Assembly: GCF_000025345.1 (NCBI RefSeq) | Contig: NC_013757.1 | Location: 2,604,001 to 2,668,000, forward strand | Direction of reading: 5' to 3' | DNA from: Geodermatophilus obscurus DSM 43160 | GTDB taxonomy: Bacteria; Actinomycetota; Actinomycetes; Mycobacteriales; Geodermatophilaceae | Length of the DNA stretch: 64,000 bases | Shown: one piece after another, positions 1-8,395 of the stretch | Layout: every line of letters starts with the position of its first letter | How positions within the stretch are numbered: the first letter of the stretch is position 1 | Translations under genes and position numbers: made by a program | Notes under the pieces: generated by a model | Seen by the model: the letters and a program-made list of their open reading frames with translations, nothing else | Told to the model about the DNA's origin: nothing | Database searches by the model: none

Positions 1-1103
1 ACGGTGCTGAGGCGCTCCCCGGCCAGGCCCCACCAGTTCGCCCGCAGCGCGGCGGCCGTGGTGGGGTGGCTGATGACGGCCGGGGTCCACTCGACGGTGT
101 GGATCTTGGCGGTCAGCGCGGCGACCACGAGCCGGGCGCGCTGGAAGAGCTGCTCGTCGCCCCACGCGGGGAACTCGTCGGTCAGCATGTCGCAGACGGC
201 GTTGTGCTCGCGGGTGAAGAGCGTCTGCAGCGGCACGAGGCCGAGCCAGAACCCCGGTTCCTCGAGAACGGGGTGGTTGCTCCTGGGCGTCGGCAGCATC
301 CCGTCGGCCTCGACGCGCAGCTTGCCGCCCTCGAACGTCCGGGCCTCGCGCTGCTGCTCGGCGGTGACACCGTAGATCTGCGAGGCGTCCCACCAGTGGG
401 TGCAGGTGTTGACCGACGTCCGCGGTGACGAGGTGTCCGGGCGGGTCGGGTCCTCGGGGGTGCGCATGATCAGCATGGGGCGCTCGGGCCACGGGTCGTC
501 GTCGGCCAGCTCGACCCGCCACGGGTCCTCGGTGGGGCTCTTCCCGTGGCTGAACCAGTCACGGATCATCCACTGCAGCCACGGGGCGACGAGCGCGTTG
601 ACCGACCTCGCGGGGATGAGCTCGTCCCGGGTCATCAGCTGCCGGCTGACCTCGCGGGGGCTGGGCTCGACGACCTCGGCCGGCGCCGGCCGGCCGGCCG
701 CGACGAGAGGGACGTTGCGCCCGAACCGTGAGCCGGCCATCCCCGCGGACGGGACCGCGAGGTCGTTGTAGCTGCCGTCCACCGTCCGCGAGGTCAGGAC
801 CTGCGGGTCGAACGGTGGGACGGCCGGGGGCTGCGTGGTCGGCAGCGTGCCGGTGTCGTGCAGGTTGTGCCGGCGCAGCGCATCACGGAGGCCGGCGATC
901 ACCGCCAGCCCCAGGGGCACGGGCAGCCGGTCCCAGCCGACGACCCGGTCCAGCGCCTGGGCCGCCGCGCGGTAGACCCGCCACGGCAGGCCCGGCCGGT
1001 AGCCGCCCGCGGGCGTGGCGGCGCCGGGCTGCGCCGTCGTCCGGGGTGCTCCGTTGCCGGCGACCCTGCTCCTCGGCGGCTCGGTCGTGGACGTCCTGGT
1101 CAT
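1..1103 (-). CDS. Alpha-dioxygenase (PIOX)-like animal-type haem peroxidase, N-terminal 367 residues, cut by window edge
   Basis: The reading frame starts at ATG 1103 behind GAGGAGG and stays open to the left edge, so the C-terminus is missing. Family landmarks are WWDASQIYG (about 237-245), TREHNAVCDML (298-307) and KIHTVEWTP (333-341). In the alpha-dioxygenase / linoleate diol synthase branch of animal haem peroxidases the last holds the proximal haem histidine, here H335. The helix normally carrying the distal histidine (QFMIHDW in plant alpha-dioxygenases) reads QWMIRDWFSHG, so residue 181 is Arg. The family oxygenates fatty acids or oxidises peroxides; the substrate here is unknown. There is no signal peptide; the N-terminus is Pro/Thr-rich. 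It lies 151 bp downstream of the 155-residue gene on the same strand, probably in one operon. Confidence 0.9.
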   Translation of the reverse strand, partial: MTRTSTTEPPRSRVAGNGAPRTTAQPGAATPAGGYRPGLPWRVYRAAAQALDRVVGWDRLPVPLGLAVIAGLRDALRRHNLHDTGTLPTTQPPAVPPFDPQVLTSRTVDGSYNDLAVPSAGMAGSRFGRNVPLVAAGRPAPAEVVEPSPREVSRQLMTRDELIPARSVNALVAPWLQWMIRDWFSHGKSPTEDPWRVELADDDPWPERPMLIMRTPEDPTRPDTSSPRTSVNTCTHWWDASQIYGVTAEQQREARTFEGGKLRVEADGMLPTPRSNHPVLEEPGFWLGLVPLQTLFTREHNAVCDMLTDEFPAWGDEQLFQRARLVVAALTAKIHTVEWTPAVISHPTTAAALRANWWGLAGERLST

Positions 1104-1254
1104 CGAGGCCTCCTCGAGGCGGTATGTGGACGAGCCCCCGGGGTTCACGACACGGCCCGCGCACGGGGAGGTCGGGGCGGACGTGTGGCGGTCGGTCGGC
1201 GAGGCGCGGGAGTCGTCGCCGGCCCGTCGCCGGCCACAGCTGGTGCCGACACGG

Positions 1255-1722
1255 CTACTGCTGACGCAGGGTGAACCACCCGACTCGGCGCTTCCACAGC
1301 CAGATGACGCCGAGGTACAGGCCGGGGGCCACGGGTCGGACCTCGTCGCGGACCATCCGCGCCACGATGGACGTCCTCGAGTAGTCGATGAGGACGCACT
1401 CCTCGTCGTCGACCCAGCTGCGGTCGTGGGACAACAGGGCACGGATCGTCCGCGTGCGCAGCGGTCCGATGAGGTTCTGCAGCGACCGGCCCGAGGGCTC
1501 TGTCTCCTTGCCCGCCCAGACCACCAGGTGGACGAGCCAGGCCAGTGGACCGCAGGCAGGGGTTCCCGGGAACAGCAGCCCCGTGCCGGGCAGGCGTCCG
1601 TGCGGGACGTCCCCCGCGGAACTGGACCGGAAGAGCAGGTCCAGTTCCCGGTTGTCCATGCGCTGCAGCGCCCGCTCGTCGAGGACGTCGCCCCGGACGG
1701 CAGGAGCGTGTCGGAACACCAC
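1255..1722 (-). CDS. Conserved hypothetical protein paired with haem peroxidase
   Basis: A 155-residue soluble protein with no signal peptide. I chose GTG 1722 because GGAGG lies just upstream and conservation-like sequence begins soon after; longer upstream starts give low-complexity sequence. The N-terminal half carries GRLPGTGLLFPG, and the C-terminal half has WVDDEECVLIDYSRTS followed by RDEVRPVAPGLYLG. I recall this type of sequence as a family of unknown function that accompanies haem peroxidase genes. It reads like a small beta-barrel, possibly lipid-binding, but that is inference. It is the gene immediately upstream of the peroxidase on the same strand and is probably co-transcribed. 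No catalytic motif is visible. Confidence 0.7.
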   Translation of the reverse strand: MVFRHAPAVRGDVLDERALQRMDNRELDLLFRSSSAGDVPHGRLPGTGLLFPGTPACGPLAWLVHLVVWAGKETEPSGRSLQNLIGPLRTRTIRALLSHDRSWVDDEECVLIDYSRTSIVARMVRDEVRPVAPGLYLGVIWLWKRRVGWFTLRQQ

Positions 1723-2193
1723 AGGAGCCTCCAGCGGCAGGTGTGACGACGTGCGGGGCGGCGACCTCCCCGCGACCGCGGCCCGTCCTCGGGGTCGCCC
1801 CGGCGGTCGCGACGGGGACGACGGACACCGGAGCGTGGGAGCCCCGCGACGGGGAGCAGCTGTGCACGGCACCCCCTGGCGGGTCCGACCGACGTCAGGA
1901 CCCAGGTTGCCGCTCCGGCGTCACCGGGACATCACCGGTCTCATCGGAGCCGGCATCCCGGCCCCCCTCGCCGTCGAGGGGGAGGACGTCGCCGACACCG
2001 CGGTGCGCACCGGGGACGACGTCCTGGCGTCAACCCCGACCGCGCCGGCGGCCCCGACAGCCCTCCGGATGTCCTGCGGATGGACGTCGCCGTCGTGGCT
2101 CGGACGACCGGTCGGGCAGGAGGGGTCGCCGAGCGCGATCCGGGCGTCGCGGCCCACCTCGCGGGTGACCGTGGCGCAGCACGCGCCTGCAGC
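1723..2193. other. Gap without a supportable gene
   Basis: About 470 bp between the 112-residue gene and the 155-residue gene, both on the minus strand. Open frames exist on both strands, but none has a ribosome site, a recognisable motif or consistent codon bias. It probably holds the promoter of the peroxidase operon. Confidence 0.5.
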
Positions 2194-2532
2194 TCACCGG
2201 TCGGCAGGCCGGGACGGCACCCGTCGATAGGTCACGCGGTCGTCGGCGGCGGAGAGGGTGAGCAGCTCGCCCTTCAGGTCCGCCGAGTACGTCGACCTGC
2301 GGTCGTCCGCCGTCCGGATGCGCACCGACCCGTCGTGCAGGACGTCGAACGACGCCTCGTCCCAGACCGGCCGGCGCAGCCCGTCGCCGGTTGCGCGGTA
2401 GGTGCGATCCGGGAAGAACTCGATCTCCTGCGGGAAGGGAGTCGTCGACCCGTCGTCGTCGACCTTGCTCCACCGCCCGACCAGCTCGCCGAGCGTGACG
2501 CCGGTGCCGCTCACGAGGGGAGTCTGTGCCAT
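2194..2532 (-). CDS. Small beta-rich partner gene of the metalloprotease
   Basis: A 112-residue protein. The ATG at 2532 lies inside the end of the upstream metalloprotease gene (20-base overlap), which indicates translational coupling. After a short leader the sequence alternates polar and aromatic residues (GRWSKVDDDG, EIEFFPDRTYRATGD, SFDVLHDGSVRI, YRRV), as in a lipocalin-like or other small beta-barrel fold. There is no signal peptide and no catalytic motif. A separate small gene of similar size sits directly behind the paralogous protease near 33 kb, so a role as inhibitor, chaperone or substrate adaptor for the protease is plausible. I do not recognise a named family. Confidence 0.7.
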   Translation of the reverse strand: MAQTPLVSGTGVTLGELVGRWSKVDDDGSTTPFPQEIEFFPDRTYRATGDGLRRPVWDEASFDVLHDGSVRIRTADDRRSTYSADLKGELLTLSAADDRVTYRRVPSRPADR

Positions 2533-4724
2533 CCAGCGCCGTTCACCGTGGCCGTCCCCCTCTCGTCCATCTGCCGACGAGCGGCCGCGGCGAGCTTCCG
2601 CAGCGATCCGGTGTCCGGCGCGTCGTCCGTCCCGGTCACCTCCTCGTGCCGGATGGCCTCCTCCTGCAGCGACCACGTGGCCTCGACGCGGTCGAGCGCC
2701 TCGACGGCCCGGCGTCGCTCGGCGGAGGTCACGACGACGTCGCCGTCGACGAGCCGCTCGAGCGCCCGGCGGTACGGCTCATCGGTCGTCGCCCCGCTCC
2801 GCAGCGTGCGCTTCGCGTCGAGCCAGGCGTAGTGGGGGCCCAGCATCGGGTCCGACGCGGCCTGCTCGATCGCCGCGAAGCCGTTCCCGACGTCGGCGGT
2901 CGCGGCGATGGCCAGCAGCGTGTCGGGGGTCGACAGGATCCCGTACGCGGCCCGCTCCTGTTCGGCCGAGGCCGGCGCCGTCACGAGGAGGGTGGCCGAG
3001 CCGCTGAGCGCACGCGGCGTGCCGCCCTCGTCCCAGCGGACCTCCACGACGATGCGGTGCAGGCCGGGGCTGGGGAGGAGCGCGCCCTGCGGTCCGTGCG
3101 TGACGGTCGCCGCGGAGGACACCCGCTCGCCCGGCTCCAGCACGCGCAGGGGCTGGCTCTCGACGCACGGGACGAGCGGGAGGAACGTCCGTACCGTCCC
3201 CGCCGGGCCGATCACCTTCCCCCGCACGGTGCCTCCCCGCAGGCCGAGTGACGCAGGCACGAGCACCGGCGCCGCCGACTCGTTGACCAGCGCGAACTCG
3301 ACGCGCGCCGGTGCGCCGAGGGGCAGCAGCTCCTCGACGGGACACACCTCGAGCCGCAACCCCGGGGGCCGCTCGACCAGGTCGTCGGCAGCGATCGGGG
3401 CCACCGAGTAGTCCTCGCCGAACTGGATGCCACCGGGTCGCACCCACACGTCCGGCATGTGACGGAGCCGCTTCTCGTCGTCCGGGTGGAACGCCCAGCG
3501 GATGTTCGACGGGAACGGGCGCCCGGCGTGCGCCCGTCGGGCGATCACGTCCGTCGTGTTCATGAAGCCGTTGTCCGACGCGTTGTGGTACAGCCCCATG
3601 GCGTGGCCGAGTTCGTGGACGGCGGTCCGGAAGTAGGTGGGCAGGTCGTCGCCGAACCGCGTCCCCCTGAGGGTCCCCCAGCTGGGCTCGTCCTGCTCGT
3701 ACACCCAGTCGCAGGCGATCCCGCCACCTTCTCGAGCCGTGCCGTTCAGGTCGACGGCGGAGCTGTCGTACATGATGCCCCGCTCGGTCTCGTCGAGGCG
3801 CCGCACGCACAGCAGGTGGTAGCGCCACTCGACGTCGAGCAGGGCCTCTCGTCGGTCGCGGTACTCGAGCATGGCCGCGTGCATCTCGGCGTCGCCCCAC
3901 GACCCGCCGCTGGGCTCGGCGACCGTGTCGTCGCTCTCCACGACGGTCAGGTCCCAGCCCACCGGCTCGAACACCTGCCGCCAGCCGTAACCGTCCGAGC
4001 CGTTGGTCCTCGGCGCCACACCTCCCGGGACCCGGTCGACCTCCAGGGTGGAGCGGCGCAGGAAGGGGGAGACCCACCCGAGCGAGAGCGTCCCGGTCAC
4101 CGCGCCCGCCGCGTTCTCGACGTCGCCGGTCAGGTAGTCGGCGCCGGACGGGTAGCCCGGTGGCGCGGTCGTCCACGACAGCTGGACCGTCGAGACGCCC
4201 TCGTTGGTCCACGCGGTGATCGCCGCGTTGAACCGGAACAGCTCGAACGTCAGGGTGAAGCTCTCCCGTGCGCCGGGGGAGTCGGACACCCTGGTCGCGC
4301 GCACGTAGCACCGGTAGTCGGCGCGGGGGAAGACCGGGATGCCCTCGGCCGGGTCCGGCTCACCTGCGGCTGCCGCCGGGAAGCCGCTGGCCACGTGGCG
4401 GAGGTACAGGTCGCCGCTGGTGGTGAGGGTCGTGCCCACGCGCTGCACCCGGAGCGTTCCCAGGTAGTAGACCGCGCCGGGGCGGGTCGGTGAGGTCTGG
4501 AGGGGCGTGTAGCGCACGTAGTAGCAGCCACCCCGCAGCGTGCGGGTCGGCGTGACCGGTCCACCGGCGCTCGTGTCGCCTAGACCGGCGCGGTGGTCAC
4601 GCGCCAGGAACGGGAGCCCGTCCGGCAGCGGTGGCGGCGGCCCCTGGGGGTCCGGCACGCGGCCGACGTCGACGGAGTAGGCGGCGGCGCCGCCGGCCAG
4701 CGAGCGGGGCGAGGAAGCGGTCAC
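2511..4724 (-). CDS. Large metzincin-like zinc metalloprotease, paralogue A
   Basis: A 737-residue protein. The zinc site HELGHAMGLYH lies at 370-380 and is followed by GFM at about 386-388, which could be the metzincin Met-turn. The N-terminal 300 residues are beta-rich with lipocalin-like repeats; the C-terminal 350 residues carry an Ig-like segment (about 450-590) and a helical tail. There is no Sec or Tat signal, which is odd for a protease of this type. The GTG start at 4724 overlaps the stop of the upstream small gene as GTGA, and the next gene overlaps its end. A second protease with the same plan is encoded at 32893-35115. Substrate unknown; peptidase assignment rests on the zinc motif. 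Confidence 0.85.
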   Translation of the reverse strand: MTASSPRSLAGGAAAYSVDVGRVPDPQGPPPPLPDGLPFLARDHRAGLGDTSAGGPVTPTRTLRGGCYYVRYTPLQTSPTRPGAVYYLGTLRVQRVGTTLTTSGDLYLRHVASGFPAAAAGEPDPAEGIPVFPRADYRCYVRATRVSDSPGARESFTLTFELFRFNAAITAWTNEGVSTVQLSWTTAPPGYPSGADYLTGDVENAAGAVTGTLSLGWVSPFLRRSTLEVDRVPGGVAPRTNGSDGYGWRQVFEPVGWDLTVVESDDTVAEPSGGSWGDAEMHAAMLEYRDRREALLDVEWRYHLLCVRRLDETERGIMYDSSAVDLNGTAREGGGIACDWVYEQDEPSWGTLRGTRFGDDLPTYFRTAVHELGHAMGLYHNASDNGFMNTTDVIARRAHAGRPFPSNIRWAFHPDDEKRLRHMPDVWVRPGGIQFGEDYSVAPIAADDLVERPPGLRLEVCPVEELLPLGAPARVEFALVNESAAPVLVPASLGLRGGTVRGKVIGPAGTVRTFLPLVPCVESQPLRVLEPGERVSSAATVTHGPQGALLPSPGLHRIVVEVRWDEGGTPRALSGSATLLVTAPASAEQERAAYGILSTPDTLLAIAATADVGNGFAAIEQAASDPMLGPHYAWLDAKRTLRSGATTDEPYRRALERLVDGDVVVTSAERRRAVEALDRVEATWSLQEEAIRHEEVTGTDDAPDTGSLRKLAAAARRQMDERGTATVNGAGWHRLPS

Positions 4725-5116
4725 GGCATCCGCCTGGAAGGGGACGGGGCCGCGCGGTCGGTGCGCGGCACGGACGGGGGACGGTCGGCGTCGCCGGATG
4801 GTCCGACGCCGGTGTCGGGATCAGCCACGGGCGACGACGCCGGGGAGCAACCAGACGCCGACGGCGGCGAGGAGCAGCACGGGGACGGGTCCCGCCACGC
4901 GCGCGGGTACGCCGCCTCCCACCAGGCGGCGACGGAGGCGCCGACCATGAGCCCCGGATCGCGGCCGACGACCATCGCGGCCATCACCGGGCCGCACAGC
5001 AGTGCGCGCCGACGCCAGACCACGGCCCCGGCGCCCGATGCCGACGCCAGGCCGCGGACGCCACCCGGAGCGATCGCCAGCGTCAGGTCGGTCACGTCGC
5101 GTCGGGTGTGGACCAT
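4721..5116 (-). CDS. Small membrane-associated hypothetical protein, possible frameshift
   Basis: 131 residues from ATG 5116. Residues 1-72 include a hydrophobic stretch (LLCGPVMAAMVVG, then LMVGASVAAWW). The tail in this frame is Ser/Pro-rich and low in complexity, and its stop overlaps the protease start as GTGA, which supports the frame. However, restoring one base near 4895 (TACCCG to TACCCCG) would join the conserved-looking half to PVPVLLLAAVGVWLLPG, a good transmembrane segment ending at 4821. So either the short tail is real and coupled, or one base is missing and the protein has two membrane segments. Function unknown. Confidence 0.5.
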   Translation of the reverse strand: MVHTRRDVTDLTLAIAPGGVRGLASASGAGAVVWRRRALLCGPVMAAMVVGRDPGLMVGASVAAWWEAAYPRAWRDPSPCCSSPPSASGCSPASSPVADPDTGVGPSGDADRPPSVPRTDRAAPSPSRRMP

Positions 5117-5376
5117 CGCCGACCTCCGTCACTGGCTGCCGGGACGCCCCCTGCCGTCGCCGGCGCCCCGACGGAGGGGAGCTTGTCCGCGCGGCATCAC
5201 CGCAGCGGTCCGGGAGCGCCGTGATGCGGGGGTGATGTGGCAGTGACGGGCGGACCGCGAGCATCTCCCTCCATCGCCACGAGCCGTCCCTGGACGTCCG
5301 CCCTGGTGCCGGGTGGTCGCACGTCGCCTCCCTCCGGGACGTCCGGGCCGGGACGGAGGAGAGTCATGGAGAAGCT

Positions 5377-6261
5377 GTGATCGGGGACCGCGAGTTCGAC
5401 AGCCAGGAGGCGTTCGTCCGGAGCGGGCGTCGCTGCGGGACGCCGGAGCTCAACGAGTTCCAGAGGGAGCGCGTCCGCGCGCACCTCCGCACCGCCCGGG
5501 CGAACGGCATGGACGCCTTTGCCGTGACGCGCCTGGAGATCCCGGTGCACTTAAACGTGGTCCACGACGGCGCGACGGGCGCCCTGACCGACCAGGAGCT
5601 GGAGGCCCAGCTCAACGTGCTCAACGACCGGTTCAAGCCCCACGACATCGTGTTCACCCGGGCGTCGGTGGACCGCACGGACGACCCGGTGTGGTTCCGG
5701 ATGACGATGAACAGTCCGGCCGAGCGGAAGGCGAAGACCGCGCTGGGCAAGGACCAGCACCGGGCGCTGAACTTCTACACCGCCGGCATCGGCGACAACC
5801 TGCTCGGGTGGGCCACGTTCCCGACCGACTTCGCCGGCGACCCGGTCAGGGACGGCGTCGTGATGCTGTACTCGACCCTCCCGGGCGGCTCCTCGAGCCC
5901 GTACGACCTCGGCCTGACCGCCGTTCACGAGGTCGGCCACTGGCTCGGCCTCTACCACACCTTCCAAGGTGGCTGTACGCCGCCGGGCGACGACATCACG
6001 GACACGCCGTTCGAGGCCAGCCCCAACTACGGGCCCGCCGACCCGACGCGCGACACGTGCCCGAACGACGGCGGTCACGACCCGACCACCAACTACATGG
6101 ACTACACGGACGACGCCGGGATGACGGAGTTCTCCCCGGGGCAGGTCACCCGGATCAAGGAGCACGTCACGCTCTACCGGCCCGACCTGCTCGGCGCCGG
6201 CCTCGCCGGTGCCGCGGACACCGCGCGCGCCGGGATCGACTTCGAGACCGGCACCTTCTGA
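5377..6261 (+). CDS. M43-family (pappalysin-like) zinc metalloprotease
   Basis: A 294-residue protein starting at GTG 5377 behind GGAGA. The zinc-binding site HEVGHWLGLYH is at 184-194, and the family signature NYMDYTDDAGMTEFSPGQ (239-256) supplies the Met-turn (M241). RRCGT at 18-22 resembles the cysteine-switch region of ulilysin-type M43 enzymes, suggesting synthesis as a latent proenzyme. Two cysteines at about 200 and 228 could form the usual disulphide. Known M43 members are secreted, but no signal peptide is visible here. It starts a plus-strand operon with the next three genes and is divergent from the minus-strand protease operon across a 260-bp spacer. Confidence 0.93.
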   Translation: MIGDREFDSQEAFVRSGRRCGTPELNEFQRERVRAHLRTARANGMDAFAVTRLEIPVHLNVVHDGATGALTDQELEAQLNVLNDRFKPHDIVFTRASVDRTDDPVWFRMTMNSPAERKAKTALGKDQHRALNFYTAGIGDNLLGWATFPTDFAGDPVRDGVVMLYSTLPGGSSSPYDLGLTAVHEVGHWLGLYHTFQGGCTPPGDDITDTPFEASPNYGPADPTRDTCPNDGGHDPTTNYMDYTDDAGMTEFSPGQVTRIKEHVTLYRPDLLGAGLAGAADTARAGIDFETGTF

Positions 6262-6276
6262 CGGGACCGGGACGGC

Positions 6277-6906
6277 ATGGCCTATCGAGCCGGCGAGCTG
6301 CGGATCGACGACCCCGAGGCCGGAGAGCTGCGGGTTGCGGGCGACGGCTACGCCGCGGCCGGTGAGGTGGTGACCCTGCTCGTCAGCCCGGACGTCCACC
6401 TCCTCCTCGGGATGTCCGAGGAGGAGGTGACCGGGGCGGCGCGGATCGAGCAGCGCTACCGCGAGGCCCTCCGGCACCTCTATGCGGGAGGCGAGTGGCG
6501 CCCTCCGCAGGTCGACCCTGCCGCGCGGTCAGCGCGGCAGGAGGTCGAGCGCGAGGTCGGACGACTGCTCGGGGGCGAGCTCGCCGCCCGTCTGCGCCGA
6601 CTGTCGTGGCGGGTCAGGGGTGGTGACGCGCTCCTGGACGAGGACGTGGCCGACGTCCTGCACCTCACAGCGGAGCAGCGCAGACTGCTGGCGACGGTGG
6701 CCGCGGACAACGAGCGGGAGTACACCCGCGTGCTGGCCGAGGCCGGCGCGGTGCGGGGCCGCGGGGCCGCGGGGCGCAGCAGCGACTCGTCCGGGCTCCG
6801 GGGCCGTGCGAGGGATGCGGACCACGCCGGCTCCGCACGGCTACTGGAGCTGCTCACCCCGGAACAGCGGGAGCGCTTCACGCGAATGCAGGGAGGCGCC
6901 GGATGA
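6277..6906 (+). CDS. Helical hypothetical protein between two peptidase genes
   Basis: A 209-residue soluble protein starting 16 bp after the M43 stop. It is rich in Arg, Glu and Leu and is predicted helical, with LTAEQRRLL (about 137) and LTPEQRERF (about 194), motifs that recur in Spy/CpxP-like and other periplasmic helical proteins but are too short to assign it. No signal peptide or membrane segment. It is followed after 34 bp by the carboxypeptidase gene, so it is probably co-expressed with the peptidases. I do not recognise the family. Confidence 0.65.
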   Translation: MAYRAGELRIDDPEAGELRVAGDGYAAAGEVVTLLVSPDVHLLLGMSEEEVTGAARIEQRYREALRHLYAGGEWRPPQVDPAARSARQEVEREVGRLLGGELAARLRRLSWRVRGGDALLDEDVADVLHLTAEQRRLLATVAADNEREYTRVLAEAGAVRGRGAAGRSSDSSGLRGRARDADHAGSARLLELLTPEQRERFTRMQGGAG

Positions 6907-6940
6907 GCACCGGCGTCCGTCTTCTCGTACGGAGGATCCG

Positions 6941-8077
6941 ATGGCGAGTCTGATCGCGAGGGTCACGTCCACGAGCACCCGGGCTCCGCTCGCCCGCCTG
7001 CTCACGAGCCCTCTCGGGCTGGACGTGTGGGAGGTGGGGGCGGACCACCTGGTCCTGCAGGCGGACGAGGCCCAGGCCGGCCGGCTGCAGGCCATGGGCT
7101 ACGACGTCGAGCAGCTGCGGATGACCGAGCAGTACCTGTCGGCCTTCGCGACCGACGCGGCCGGGTACCACACGGTGGCGACCCTGGAGCAGGACCTGCG
7201 CCGTCTCGCCGAGGCGCACCCGGAGATCGCCGAGCTGCACGAGATCGGCCGCAGCGTCGAGGACCGGCCGCTGTGGGCGCTGCGCATCGGCGAGCGCCGA
7301 GGCAGCACCCGCAAGGTCGCCTTCCTCGGCTGCCACCACGCCCGGGAGTGGATCTCCGTGGAGGTCCCGTACCTGCTGGCCGAGCACCTGCTGCAGACCT
7401 CCTCGTCCGAGCCGGTGCAGGGCTGGCTGCAGCAGGGCGAGGTCTGGGTGGCTCCGATGGTGAACCCGGACGGGCACGAGTACACGCGCACCGAGAACCG
7501 GCTGTGGCGCAAGAACCGACGCCGGAACCGGGACGGCAGCGTCGGCGTCGACCCCAACCGGAACTACGGCTACATGTGGGGCACGTTGGACGTGAACACC
7601 TCCAGCCACGTCCCCGCCGACGAGACGTACGTGGGCCCACGCGCCTTCTCCGAGCCGGAGGTGCGCGCGGTGCGCGACCTCGTCGCCCGGCAGCTGTTCG
7701 GCGGCGTCCTCACCTACCACAGCTACTCCCAACTGCTCCTCTACCCGTGGGGCTACACGTCCGAGCCCGTCGAGGACGAGGCCGATCTGGGGGAGATGCG
7801 GGAGCTCGCCGAGGAGATGCACCAGTTGATCAAGGGCGTGCACGGGACGACGTACACCCCGCAGCAGTCCTCGCAGCTGTACCCCACGGCGGGCGACACC
7901 GCCGACTGGACCTACGGTGAGTACGACGCCCCGTCGTTGACCGTCGAGCTGCGCCCGGCGTCCGCGCTCGACGGCGGGTTCGTCCTGCCGCCGGACCAGA
8001 TCCAGCCCTGCTGGGAGGAGAACCGTCCCGCCGCCCTCCACTTCATCGACCACGTCCTCGGCAGGCCGGCACGCTGA
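6941..8077 (+). CDS. M14-family zinc carboxypeptidase
   Basis: 378 residues from ATG 6941, with GGAGG at 6931-6935 deciding the start. Zinc ligands and catalytic residues are all present: HAREW (H133, E136), VDPNRNYG for substrate carboxylate binding (about 203-210), LTYHSYSQ (H260), and the catalytic glutamate in LTVELRP near 326. The first 75 residues form an alpha/beta propeptide-like domain containing GLDVWEVGADHLVLQA, as in procarboxypeptidases. There is no signal peptide before it, unlike the secreted animal and Thermoactinomyces enzymes. It removes C-terminal residues from peptides; specificity cannot be read with confidence. The next gene encodes a stand-alone homologue of the propeptide. 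Confidence 0.95.
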   Translation: MASLIARVTSTSTRAPLARLLTSPLGLDVWEVGADHLVLQADEAQAGRLQAMGYDVEQLRMTEQYLSAFATDAAGYHTVATLEQDLRRLAEAHPEIAELHEIGRSVEDRPLWALRIGERRGSTRKVAFLGCHHAREWISVEVPYLLAEHLLQTSSSEPVQGWLQQGEVWVAPMVNPDGHEYTRTENRLWRKNRRRNRDGSVGVDPNRNYGYMWGTLDVNTSSHVPADETYVGPRAFSEPEVRAVRDLVARQLFGGVLTYHSYSQLLLYPWGYTSEPVEDEADLGEMRELAEEMHQLIKGVHGTTYTPQQSSQLYPTAGDTADWTYGEYDAPSLTVELRPASALDGGFVLPPDQIQPCWEENRPAALHFIDHVLGRPAR

Positions 8078-8120
8078 CGCACGGTGGGGACGGCGGGGGA
8101 GCGAGCCGCGGGAGGCCGAC

Positions 8121-8375
8121 GTGCCCGGGAGCGAACAGACGTGGGTCGCGCGGATCACGCCCGCGGCCGGGCACAGCGTCGCGACCCTTCTCGGCCTGCC
8201 CCTGGGCCTCGACGTCTGGGAACGCCAGGCCGACGCCCTCGTGGTCGCCGCGCCCGACAGCCGGCTCCTCGAACTGGAGCGGCGGCGGCTCGCCCACGTC
8301 GAGCGCTGGGGCACGACGGCGGAGTACGAGGCCCAGCTGCGCAGCCGGTCAGCGGACGCGCCTGACGACTCCTGA
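8121..8375 (+). CDS. Free-standing carboxypeptidase-propeptide-like protein
   Basis: 84 residues from GTG 8121 behind GGAGG. The sequence parallels residues 5-76 of the upstream M14 enzyme: ARITPAAGHSVATLL against ARVTSTSTRAPLARLL, then PLGLDVWERQADALVVAAP against PLGLDVWEVGADHLVLQAD, then the shared AEYEAQLR / AAGYHTVATL region. It has no catalytic domain. Propeptides of this class fold as inhibitory chaperones, so the product could inhibit or fold the adjacent carboxypeptidase in trans. It ends the plus-strand peptidase operon and faces the convergent ferritin-like gene 20 bp away. Confidence 0.8.
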   Translation: MPGSEQTWVARITPAAGHSVATLLGLPLGLDVWERQADALVVAAPDSRLLELERRRLAHVERWGTTAEYEAQLRSRSADAPDDS

Positions 8376-8395
8376 CCTCCTCGCCGCCGGGCCGG

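Noticed and set aside
1388..2230. Plus-strand frame of 280 codons
   Set aside because: It is antisense to the 155-residue gene and has no motif or start signal.
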